DNA of 46,985 bases from Streptomyces fructofermentans. Lineage in GTDB: Bacteria > Actinomycetota > Actinomycetes > Streptomycetales > Streptomycetaceae. Positions 16,193 to 23,732 of this stretch are shown piece after piece; the stretch's first letter is position 1; each line of letters begins with the position of its first letter. Made by a program: the position numbers and the translations under genes. The DNA is taken from NCBI RefSeq assembly GCF_014651055.1, contig NZ_BMWD01000045.1:1-46985 (forward strand), read 5' to 3'. Under the pieces are notes generated by a model, which ran no database searches, was not told the DNA's origin, and saw nothing but the letters and a program-made list of their open reading frames with translations.

Positions 16193-19125
16193 GGCCGGAC
16201 CCCGTCCCCGGACCGCGGAGGGGCGACGTGTCCCCCGGGGCCGGGCTCCTGTCCCTCGACGGTGCCGGTCCCGCCCGGCACTTGACGGGCGGCCGCCGCC
16301 AGGCCCAGGTACGCCTCGGTCAGCCGGTCCGCCTCGACGGCCGCCCGCGGACCGCACCAGGCGACCCGCCCGTGCGCCAGGTACGCGACCGTGTCCGCGA
16401 CCCGGAGCACCTCCGTCGCCTTCTCCTCGACGAGGAGCAACGCCGTCCCGCCTGACCGGAGTTCGGCCAGCAGCCGGAACACCTCGTCGACCACGCGGGG
16501 CGCGAGGCCGAGGGAGGGCTCGTCCGCGACCAGTACCCGCGGGGGGCGCTGGAGCAGCGGTGCGAGGGCGAGCATCTGCTGCTCGCCGCCGGAGAGCGAA
16601 CCCGCGGCGACGCCCCGCCGTCCGGCGAGGCCGGGGAACCGCTCGTACACGGCGTCCCGTTGGTCCCGTACGGGCAGGTACAGGGCGAGGTTCTCCTCGA
16701 TGGTGAGCGAGGGGAAGATGCCCCGGCCCTCCGGCGCGAGGAGCACCCCGGCCCGTGACCTCGCGACTGGGTCGTCCCGGGTGGCGTCCCGGCCGGCCAG
16801 GCGCACCCGGCCGCCGAGCGGGGCGACCAGGCCCGCGGCGACGCGGCACGCGGTGGACTTGCCGGCCCCGTTGGGGCCGAGCAGCGCCAGGATCTCGCCG
16901 GGGCGCACGACGAGGTCCACCCCGTGCAGGACGGGCGCGCCGTCGTATCCGGCGCGGACGCCGAGGAGTTCGAGCGCGGGTGCTGCGGGTGCTGCGGGTG
17001 CTGCGGGTGCTGCGGGTGCTGCGGGTGGCGCGGGTGGCGCGGCGGGTGGCCCCGCAGGAGGCGCGGCGCGCGAGGCGCCCGCAGCGGCGCCGGGGCCCGC
17101 GACCGGGCGGCCGTCCGCCAGGGGTCCACCTCCCGCGGCGGGCTCACCGGCCGTACCGGCCGCACGGGCCGCGCTGTCGGTCCCACCGCCCCCCGCCCCC
17201 GCTCGGGCCCCCGCTCTCGCCGCCCGCCGCCGGTGCATCCGTACCGGCACGGCCGCGCAGTACCCGTCCGGATCGTTCGCGAGCGCGAGGCCCGCCAGTC
17301 CGAAGAGGATCACGGGAAGGTGGGGCGACTCGGTCACATGGTCCGCGACCACCTGCGGCACGAGGACGTAGACGAGGCCGGCGACCACCGCGAACTGCGG
17401 CCGCCGCAGGCCCGCCGCGACCACCACCGCCAGCCAGACGAGCCCCGTCATCGCGGTGAAGTCGGTCGCCGTGACACGGGTGTTGTACGAGGCGTACATG
17501 ATCCCGCCGAAGCCCGCGAGGCCGGCCGACAGGGTGAACAGCACCAGCTTGGTGCGTACGACGGACACCCCGCAGGCCATCGCCGCCGCCGGAGCCGAGC
17601 GCACCGCGAGCATCGCGCGCCCGGACGGCGAGGCGCGCAGCGCGCCGAGCGACGCGACGGCCGCGGTCACGAGCACGGTCAACGCGACGCCCAGCGCCCG
17701 GTCGTCGTTCAGGTCGAGCGGGCCGAGGACCGGGCGCGGAATCGGCCACCCCGTGTCGCCGTTGCGCAACCAGCCGATCTGGAACAGGACTTGATCGGCG
17801 AGGAAGGCGAGGGCGAGGGTCGCCAGGGCGAGGGCGCGGCCGCCGAGCCGCAGTGCGGGCAGCGCCGCGAGGCCGCCGAGCACGGCCGCCGCGCAGGTTC
17901 CGGCCGCCGCCGCGGCGGCGAAGGGCCAGCCGTGGCTCATCAGCAGCCCCGCCGTCAGCGCCGCCCCGGTCACGAAGGTGGCCTGGGCCAGCGAGACCAT
18001 GGCCCCGAGCCCGGTCACCACCGTGAAGGAGACGAACACCAGTGAGAGCGCCAGTCCTTGGGCGAGCAGTCCGCTCCAGAAGGGCGTCGTGACGGTGTAG
18101 AAGGACGAGCCGAGCAGCACGGCGGCCGCGGCCCACGGGCCCCAGCGGCGCGACCACGGCAGCCCGGCCTGGGGGTCGACCGGCGGAGCGTCGACCACCG
18201 CGGTGCCGGCGGTCCGGCCGCGCCGCGTCAGCAGCAGCAGGCCGGCGAAGAGGATCAGGAACGGCACCGCCGTACGGAATCCGGTGATCCGCTCGGCGAA
18301 GCCGGCGTACCCGGCGACCAGGTTCTGCAGTACCCCGAGGCCGAGGCCCCCCGCGAACGCCAGCGGCACGGAGACGAACCGCCCGAGCACCGCTGCCGTC
18401 GCCGACACGAACAGGAAGAGCGTGAAGTCGTGCGCGGACAGGCCGAGCAGGGGTGTCGCCAGGACGCCCGCCAGGCCCGCGAGCGCCGACGAGAGCATCC
18501 AGGCGATCGACGACAGCCGGTCCGCGCTCATCCCGCGCAGTTCCACCAGCGAGCGGTTGTCGACGGTGGCCCGGAGCTTCAGACCCAGCGGGGTGTGCCG
18601 CATCAGCACCCACAGGGCGAGGGCCACCGCCGCGGTGGCCACCCAGGTGATGAGCTGGTCGGAGTCGACGCCGACGCCGTCCGCCACCTGCCAGGACACG
18701 GCGGGGCTCGGCCCGACGCCGGGCAGCCCGAACTGGTTCTCGGCCGGTCTCACGGGGGCGCCGGCGTCCTCCAGCAGCTCCACCGTCCACAGCCCGAGGG
18801 CGGGCAGTGCCACCAGCAGCCCGATGGTCGCGACGATCTGCGCGGTCTCCCCGACCCGCGCCAGTCTGCGGAACATGAGCCGGTCGAGTCCCAGGCCGAG
18901 CGCGGGGGCGACCGCGCACACCAGCAGGACGGCCGTCGGAACGGCGGGCAGGCCGAACCCCGAGTGCAGTTCGTGGAAGGCGAGCGCGCACAGGTAGGCG
19001 GTCGCCCCGTGCGCGAAGTTGAAGAGGCCCGAGGCCGAGTAGGAGAGCACGAGCCCGGTGGCGAGCAGCGCGTACAGCGCGCCCGACACGAGTCCGCTCA
19101 GGACGAATCCGAGCAGGTCCGACAT
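16189..19125 (-). CDS. Fused LivH-LivM-LivF: two permeases and one ATPase of a Liv-type importer in one chain
   Basis: This 978-residue protein combines three subunits that are normally separate. Residues about 1-310 are a LivH-type permease (start MSDLLGFVLSGLVSGALYAL, with SYSASGLFNFAHGA). Residues about 330-620 are a LivM-type permease (VTGLGAMVSLAQATFV, ALRLGGRALALATLALAF). A 90-residue Ala/Pro/Gly linker (about 630-715) with a 9-base DNA repeat leads to a LivF-type ATPase (717-950): Walker A GPNGAGKS near 748, signature LSGGEQQMLALAP, Walker B VLVADEPSLGLAP. The reading frame stays open through all joints, so this is a true fusion, not a sequencing join. ATG has the site GAGGAGGAC. The substrate is unknown. 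Confidence 0.93.
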   Translation of the reverse strand: MSDLLGFVLSGLVSGALYALLATGLVLSYSASGLFNFAHGATAYLCALAFHELHSGFGLPAVPTAVLLVCAVAPALGLGLDRLMFRRLARVGETAQIVATIGLLVALPALGLWTVELLEDAGAPVRPAENQFGLPGVGPSPAVSWQVADGVGVDSDQLITWVATAAVALALWVLMRHTPLGLKLRATVDNRSLVELRGMSADRLSSIAWMLSSALAGLAGVLATPLLGLSAHDFTLFLFVSATAAVLGRFVSVPLAFAGGLGLGVLQNLVAGYAGFAERITGFRTAVPFLILFAGLLLLTRRGRTAGTAVVDAPPVDPQAGLPWSRRWGPWAAAAVLLGSSFYTVTTPFWSGLLAQGLALSLVFVSFTVVTGLGAMVSLAQATFVTGAALTAGLLMSHGWPFAAAAAAGTCAAAVLGGLAALPALRLGGRALALATLALAFLADQVLFQIGWLRNGDTGWPIPRPVLGPLDLNDDRALGVALTVLVTAAVASLGALRASPSGRAMLAVRSAPAAAMACGVSVVRTKLVLFTLSAGLAGFGGIMYASYNTRVTATDFTAMTGLVWLAVVVAAGLRRPQFAVVAGLVYVLVPQVVADHVTESPHLPVILFGLAGLALANDPDGYCAAVPVRMHRRRAARAGARAGAGGGGTDSAARAAGTAGEPAAGGGPLADGRPVAGPGAAAGASRAAPPAGPPAAPPAPPAAPAAPAAPAAPAAPALELLGVRAGYDGAPVLHGVDLVVRPGEILALLGPNGAGKSTACRVAAGLVAPLGGRVRLAGRDATRDDPVARSRAGVLLAPEGRGIFPSLTIEENLALYLPVRDQRDAVYERFPGLAGRRGVAAGSLSGGEQQMLALAPLLQRPPRVLVADEPSLGLAPRVVDEVFRLLAELRSGGTALLLVEEKATEVLRVADTVAYLAHGRVAWCGPRAAVEADRLTEAYLGLAAAARQVPGGTGTVEGQEPGPGGHVAPPRSGDGVRP
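16981..17043. repeat. In-frame 9-base tandem repeat in the permease-ATPase linker
   Basis: Five exact copies of TGCTGCGGG (16981-17025) plus two variant copies (TGGCGCGGG, TGGCGCGGC). On the minus strand they encode a Pro-Ala-Ala run. Because the unit is nine bases, gain or loss of copies changes only linker length. Confidence 0.95.
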
Positions 19126-19167
19126 GCCGAGTCCTCCTCGTCGTGGCCGAGGTGCGCCGGGGCCCGC

Positions 19168-20421
19168 CTACGAGAAGGGGATCGGCGGGTAGCACGTGAA
19201 GGGCGCCGACACGACGTACGTGTCGCCCTTGAGCCTGACGAGGGCGCCGCAGCCGAAGGACTCCTTCTGCCCCTTGGGCTCCGCCCGGTCGCCGACCATG
19301 GTCCCGGTGTCGGAGAAGCCGTCGGCGGCCTTCTGGAAGGAGGCCGTGGTCAGGTTCCTGCCCGCCTTCCCCGCGATGGCGAGGAACAGGTCGGCCGACA
19401 TGTATCCGGTCATCATGTGCATGTTCAGCGGCACCTCCTTGCCCGCCGCCTTCCGGATGTCCTGCCTGAACCGCGTCATGTCGGCGCTGTCCTGCTCGAA
19501 CGGCTGGAAGGAGAGCAGGACGTGCACCCCGTCGAGCGCCTTCCTCGTCGCGCTCTTCGTGAGCAGCCCGGGGTCGTAGTCGGTCGGATCGGTGAGCACG
19601 CCGTCGTACCCGGTGCGCTTGACGGCGGTGAACAGGCCGATGTTGTACGGGGTCTGCATCACGGAGACGACCGCGTCGGGGGCCTTGCCGCCGTCGCTGC
19701 GCAGGATCTCCTTGGTGTACGCCGACCAGTCGCTCGGTACGGAGGTGGCGGGCACCGAGGCCTTCGCGAACGTCACCTCGAAACCGGCCGAGGCGAAGCT
19801 CTGCCGGTAGGTCCGGATGGCGAAGGTCCCCGCGTCGCTGTCGTTGGCGAGGATCGCCACGCTCCGGCCGGCCGAGCCGCCCATCACCTTCTTGAGCCCC
19901 TCGGGCCAGGTCTGGGAGATGGTGCCGCCGGGCATCGGCACCATGCAGCCGCCGAATCCGTAGATGTACGAGGGTCCGCAGAACGAGGGCAGCGTGCCCC
20001 AGCCGAAGGTCGGCACCCGCTGCTTCTGCAGGAAGTCGGCGCCCGAGAAGGTGGTCGAACTCATCGGCGCCACCGCGAACACCTCGTCCTGCTGCACGAG
20101 TCTGCGGGCCGCGGCGAGATTCCTGGCCGGGTCCTGGCCGTCGTCCTGCGCGCCGAGGTAGTCGATCTTCCGTCCGTGCACGCCGCCCTCGGCGTTGGCG
20201 CGGTCGAAACGGGCCCGGGCGCCGAGGTCCGTGTCCTTCTTCGAGTAGCCGCTGGCGGTGGTCATCGAGACGATGCCCCCGACCTTCACGGAGGTGTCCG
20301 TCACGCCGCGTACCGCGGACCCCTTCTCATCCGGGCTCCCGCCCGTGGAAGCCGAGTTGCAGGCGCCGGCGAGCAGCAGCGCGGCCGCGACGGCGGCGAT
20401 GGTGCGAATCGGTCGCGACAC
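19168..20421 (-). CDS. Liv-type ABC importer substrate-binding lipoprotein
   Basis: A 417-residue lipoprotein of the Peripla_BP_6 (HAAT) family. The start is GTG at 20419-20421, with the strong site GGAGGGGGA. An ATG ten codons upstream overlaps the -10 of the likely promoter and cannot be on the transcript. The signal (VSRPIRTIAAVAAALLLAGAC) ends in a lipobox with the Cys near residue 21. The mature part starts with VKVGGIVSMTTASGYSKKD and has the two-lobed binding-protein pattern. It carries unusual Cys residues (SFCGPSYIYGFGGC, FGCGALV). First gene of the importer operon, 42 bases before the permease fusion. Ligand unknown; FadD next door hints at a carboxylate. Confidence 0.9.
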   Translation of the reverse strand: MSRPIRTIAAVAAALLLAGACNSASTGGSPDEKGSAVRGVTDTSVKVGGIVSMTTASGYSKKDTDLGARARFDRANAEGGVHGRKIDYLGAQDDGQDPARNLAAARRLVQQDEVFAVAPMSSTTFSGADFLQKQRVPTFGWGTLPSFCGPSYIYGFGGCMVPMPGGTISQTWPEGLKKVMGGSAGRSVAILANDSDAGTFAIRTYRQSFASAGFEVTFAKASVPATSVPSDWSAYTKEILRSDGGKAPDAVVSVMQTPYNIGLFTAVKRTGYDGVLTDPTDYDPGLLTKSATRKALDGVHVLLSFQPFEQDSADMTRFRQDIRKAAGKEVPLNMHMMTGYMSADLFLAIAGKAGRNLTTASFQKAADGFSDTGTMVGDRAEPKGQKESFGCGALVRLKGDTYVVSAPFTCYPPIPFS

Positions 20422-20449
20422 GGTCGGTCCCCCTCCGTCGAGTGACCGC

Positions 20450-20478
20450 ATAATCGGCGGGATCTGACGAGGCGTCAA
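20450..20478 (-). promoter_or_regulatory. Promoter of the Liv-type importer operon
   Basis: On the minus strand, TTGACG (20473-20478) and GATTAT (20450-20455) are exactly 17 bases apart. Transcription would start near 20443, leaving a leader of about 20 bases before the GTG at 20421. Confidence 0.75.
20465..20477. promoter_or_regulatory. Operator copy 1, TGACG-AGG-CGTCA
   Basis: A 13-base inverted repeat with 5-base arms that overlaps the -35 of the importer promoter. An identical-arm copy lies 33 bases away, centre to centre. Confidence 0.7.
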
Positions 20479-20497
20479 TATCTGATGCATCGACAGT

Positions 20498-20510
20498 TGA
20501 CGATCCGTCA
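20498..20510. promoter_or_regulatory. Operator copy 2, TGACG-ATC-CGTCA
   Basis: Same arms as copy 1, placed just upstream of the -35. The 33-base spacing is about three helical turns, so two dimers could bind the same DNA face. Confidence 0.7.
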
Positions 20511-20564
20511 GAAACGGCGGAGTGGTGACGTGCCGGGCCGCCCCGCGGGGCGGGAGGGGGCCGG

Positions 20565-22391
20565 TCAGGCGCGGTAGAGCGCCTCGACCTCGGACGAGTA
20601 CGCGTCCTCGATGGCCCTGCGCTTCAGTTTCAGCGAGGGCGTCAGCAGCCCGTGCTCCTCGGTGAACTGGTGGGCCAGGATGCGGAACGTGCGGATCGAC
20701 TCCGCCTGGGAGACGAGCGTGTTCGCCGCCACCACCGCACGGCGCACCTCGGTCTCCAGGTCCGGATCGCGCACCAGCTCGGCCGCGGTCGGCTGCGGCT
20801 TGCCCCGCATCTGCAGCCAGTGCTCGACGGCCTCGGAGTCGAGCGTGACGAGCGCGGCGATGTACGGCCGGTCGTTGCCCACGACGATGCACTGGGCGAT
20901 CAGCGGATGGTCGCGCACCCGCTCCTCCAGCGCGCCCGGCGACACGCTCTTGCCGCCGGAGGTCACGAGGATCTCCTTCTTGCGTCCGGTGATGGTCAGA
21001 TAGCCGTCCTCGTCGAGCGCGCCCAGGTCGCCCGTCGCGAGCCAGCCGTCGTGCAGTGTCGCGTCGGTGGCCTTGGGGTCGTTGAGGTAGCCCTGGAACA
21101 CGTTGGGGCCGCGCAGCCAGACCTCGCCGTCCTCCGCGATGTGCACGGTGGTGCCGGGGAGCGGCTGGCCGACGGTGCCGAAACGGGTGAGCTCCGGCGG
21201 GTTGGCGGTCGCGGCCGCGGTGGACTCGGTGAGCCCGTACCCCTCGAAGATCTGCACCCCGGCGCCCGCGAAGAACAGCCCGAGCTGCCGGTCCATGGCG
21301 GAGCCGCCGGACATCGCGTGCCGTACGCGTCCGCCCATCGCGGCACGGATCTTGGAGTAGACCAGTTTGTCGAAGACCTGGTGCTGCACCCGCAGGGCCG
21401 CCGACGGTCCGGGGCCGATGCCCCAGGCCTTCGCCTCCACCGCGTCCGCGTACCGCACGGCGACGTCGACGGCCTTCTCGAACGGGCCGGCCCTGCCCTC
21501 GCGCTCGGCCTTCCTGCGGGCCGCGTTGAAGACCTTCTCGAAGATGTACGGCACCGCGAGGAAGAACGTCGGCTGGAACGCCGCCAGGTCGGGCAGCAGG
21601 GCCGACGCGTGGAGCTGGGGCTGATGGCCGAACTTGACCTTGCCCCGGACCGCGGCGACCTGCACCATCCGCCCGAAGACGTGCGCGAGCGGCAGGAACA
21701 GCAGTGTGGCCGCCTCGTCGCCGCGCTTGGAGTGGAAGAGCGGCTCCCAGCGCGCGATCGCGGTGTCGGTCTCGAACATGAGGTTGGCGTGCGAGATGAC
21801 GCAGCCCTTGGGGCGTCCCGTCGTCCCGGACGTGTAGATGATCGTCGCCGTCGAGTCCGGGGTGACCGCGCGCCGGTGCCGGTGCACCACCTCGTCGTCG
21901 ATGTGGCCGCCGGCCTCGTACAGCTCCTGCACCGCACCCGCGTCGAGCTGCCACAGCTTGTGCAGCGAGGGGATCCGGTCGATGACCGTGGCCATGGTCA
22001 TCGCGTGGTCCTCGTGCTCCACCATCGCGGCCGACACCTGCGCGTCGTGCAGCATCCAGAAGACCTGCTCCGCCGACGAGGTCGGGTAGATCGGCACGAC
22101 CTGGGCGCCGATCGACCACAGGGCGTAGTCGAACTGGGTCCACTCGTAGCGCGTACGGGACATGATGGCGACCCGGTCGCCGAACCGGACGCCGTGTGCC
22201 AGGAGGCCCTTGGCCAGGGCCAGCACCTCGTCGCGGAACTCGGCGGACGTGACGTCGCGCCATCGGCCCTCGTCGTCCTTGCGGCCGAGCGCGATGTGGA
22301 GGGGATCCTCCTGGGCATGTTCGAAGACGACGTCGGCCAGGCCGCCCACCGGCGGCGCCGACGCCAGGGGAGGGTTGGTGAACTCGTGCAA
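20565..22391 (-). CDS. Long-chain acyl-CoA ligase, AMP-forming (FadD15-type)
   Basis: A 608-residue cytoplasmic enzyme that activates a carboxylate with ATP and CoA. The start is TTG at 22389-22391, backed by GAGGAG six to ten bases upstream. The AMP-binding motif TIIYTSGTTGRPKG is near residue 187, EGYGLTE near 390, and the TGD/GRKKE hinge region near 475-490. A late Lys in the LKLKRR segment is the likely adenylation Lys. Length and style match FadD15/LACS-type ligases of actinobacteria. It precedes the importer operon on the same strand with a 143-base gap, which carries that operon's own promoter. The actual substrate chain length is not readable. Confidence 0.93.
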   Translation of the reverse strand: MHEFTNPPLASAPPVGGLADVVFEHAQEDPLHIALGRKDDEGRWRDVTSAEFRDEVLALAKGLLAHGVRFGDRVAIMSRTRYEWTQFDYALWSIGAQVVPIYPTSSAEQVFWMLHDAQVSAAMVEHEDHAMTMATVIDRIPSLHKLWQLDAGAVQELYEAGGHIDDEVVHRHRRAVTPDSTATIIYTSGTTGRPKGCVISHANLMFETDTAIARWEPLFHSKRGDEAATLLFLPLAHVFGRMVQVAAVRGKVKFGHQPQLHASALLPDLAAFQPTFFLAVPYIFEKVFNAARRKAEREGRAGPFEKAVDVAVRYADAVEAKAWGIGPGPSAALRVQHQVFDKLVYSKIRAAMGGRVRHAMSGGSAMDRQLGLFFAGAGVQIFEGYGLTESTAAATANPPELTRFGTVGQPLPGTTVHIAEDGEVWLRGPNVFQGYLNDPKATDATLHDGWLATGDLGALDEDGYLTITGRKKEILVTSGGKSVSPGALEERVRDHPLIAQCIVVGNDRPYIAALVTLDSEAVEHWLQMRGKPQPTAAELVRDPDLETEVRRAVVAANTLVSQAESIRTFRILAHQFTEEHGLLTPSLKLKRRAIEDAYSSEVEALYRA

Positions 22392-22741
22392 TCCAGCTCC
22401 TCGTGGCGCTCGCAGCGCGGTGAAAGCTACCCCACCGGGCGCCGGGGCGGGAGGGGTGGCGCAGCGGGGCGCGGTGGGGCGTACGCACTGGTCAGGCGTT
22501 GAAATGCGGCCACAAGGGGGGAGGCCGGGACAGAATCCTTACTCTTCCGTAAGTTTCGGTTCCGTAATCTCCACGGAATCTGTACGGGGTGATTACGGGG
22601 CGGCGGCCCGGGCGCCCGGGCGGGTCCGGGACGGTGCGCCGAGGGCGGCCGCGAGGTCGGGTCGAGCCCTGTTCCGCGTCCGTGCGGGCCCGTGGGGGGT
22701 GCGTCCGAACGCCCGGCCCCTCCCGCCCCCGGGGAGAGCGG
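22392..22741. other. 350-base gap between FadD and LysR genes (both read leftward)
   Basis: The FadD half contains an A+T-richer patch (22535-22595) with repeated CCGTAA motifs. The remainder, up to the LysR stop at 22742, is very G+C-rich with no gene or clear hairpin that I can see. Confidence 0.6.
22538..22578. promoter_or_regulatory. CCGTAA repeat cluster upstream of fadD
   Basis: CTTAC-N6-GTAAG (22538-22553) overlaps TTCCGTAAG; TTCCGTAAT (22560-22568) forms an inverted repeat with ACGGAA (22573-22578). A further TTACGG lies near 22592. It resembles an operator region for a TetR- or FadR-like regulator, about 150-190 bases before the fadD start. Confidence 0.45.
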
Positions 22742-23608
22742 TCAGGGGTTCCGCCGGAGGGTGTCGCCCGCCGAGAGGATCGACGCGGCCAGGGCGTCGG
22801 CCGCCCCGCGGGCCGCCGTGGCCCGGCGGCCGTGGACGAGGACGAACTCGACCCCGCCCAGTTCGGGGAGGCCGGCCCGGTCGGGGACGCGGACCAGGCC
22901 CGGCGGGATCAGGCCGCGGGAGTGGGCCATCACGCCCAGTCCGGCCCGCGCCGCCGCGACGAGCCCGTTGAGGCTGCCGCTCGTGCACGTGATGCGCCAG
23001 GCCCGGCCCTGGCGCTCCAGGGCCTCCAGGGCGAGGGCCCGGGTGATGCCCGGCGGCGGGTAGACGATCAGCGGCACCGGGCGCTCGGGGTCCAGCCGGA
23101 GGCGTTCCGCGCCGATCCAGACCAGCCGGTCGTGCCGGACGGGCTCGCCGCGCGGGTCCCCGGGGCGGCGCTTGGCGAGCACCAGGTCGAGCTTCCCCTC
23201 GGCCAGCCGCTCGTGCAGGGTGCCCGACAGCTCCACCGTCAGTTCCAGGTCGACGTCGGGGTGGTCGTGGCGGAAGCGCTCCAGGACCTCGGGCAGCCGG
23301 GTCAGCACGAAGTCCTCCGACGCCCCGAAGCGCAGCCGGCCGCGCAGCCGTGTGCCCGTGAAGAACGCCGCCGCCTGCTCGTGCGCCTCCAGGATGCGGC
23401 GCGCGAAGCCGAGCATGGCCTCGCCGTCCTCCGTCAGCTCCACGGAGTGGGTGTCCCGCGAGAACAGCTGCCGCCCCGCCGCCTCCTCGAGGCGCCGCAC
23501 GTGCTGGCTGACGGTGGACTGGCGCAGCCCCAGCCGGCGGGCGGCCCGGGTGAAGCTGAGCGTCTGGGCCACGGCCAGGAACGTACGGAGCTGCGAGGGG
23601 TCGTACAC
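22742..23608 (-). CDS. LysR family transcriptional regulator
   Basis: A 288-residue regulator. The N-terminal winged helix (residues 1-60: SQLRTFLAVAQTLSFTRAAR, LGLRQSTVSQHVRRLEE) is followed by the usual linker helix and a LysR substrate-binding domain (about 88-280). The start is GTG at 23606-23608; the upstream ribosome site is weak, so leaderless translation is possible. It diverges from the symporter gene by 124 bases, the standard LysR arrangement, and probably controls that gene. A LysR-type palindrome lies between them. The effector is unknown, possibly the transported compound. Confidence 0.9.
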   Translation of the reverse strand: MYDPSQLRTFLAVAQTLSFTRAARRLGLRQSTVSQHVRRLEEAAGRQLFSRDTHSVELTEDGEAMLGFARRILEAHEQAAAFFTGTRLRGRLRFGASEDFVLTRLPEVLERFRHDHPDVDLELTVELSGTLHERLAEGKLDLVLAKRRPGDPRGEPVRHDRLVWIGAERLRLDPERPVPLIVYPPPGITRALALEALERQGRAWRITCTSGSLNGLVAAARAGLGVMAHSRGLIPPGLVRVPDRAGLPELGGVEFVLVHGRRATAARGAADALAASILSAGDTLRRNP

Positions 23609-23619
23609 CCGGCCAGGCT

Positions 23620-23634
23620 ATCGCGAAGCGTGAT
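23620..23634. promoter_or_regulatory. Probable LysR operator
   Basis: The interrupted palindrome ATC-N-CG-N3-CG-N-GAT contains the LysR T-N11-A signature and lies 12 bases from the LysR start, in the divergent promoter region. Confidence 0.45.
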
Positions 23635-23732
23635 GACAGTCAGTGCGGTGTGCGGGATTCCCGATCAAGGCTCCGGGGAGGACGATGGGGAGGGCACGAC
23701 CGAGCACCGGACCGACCGAACGACGGAGCACT

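Noticed and set aside
16193..16849. Upstream extension of the LivG-like frame
   Set aside because: This stretch is an out-of-frame reading of the fused LivF domain; the GTG that overlaps the fusion stop is the natural start.
16189..19125. The permease-ATPase fusion as a sequencing artefact
   Set aside because: An accidental join would usually break frame or leave a stop between domains. Here the frame is open and a real linker is present, so the fusion is kept.
20422..22488. Extension of the binding-protein frame upstream through the FadD gene
   Set aside because: The extension is the antisense or out-of-frame reading of FadD; the lipoprotein signal and ribosome site fix the start at 20421.
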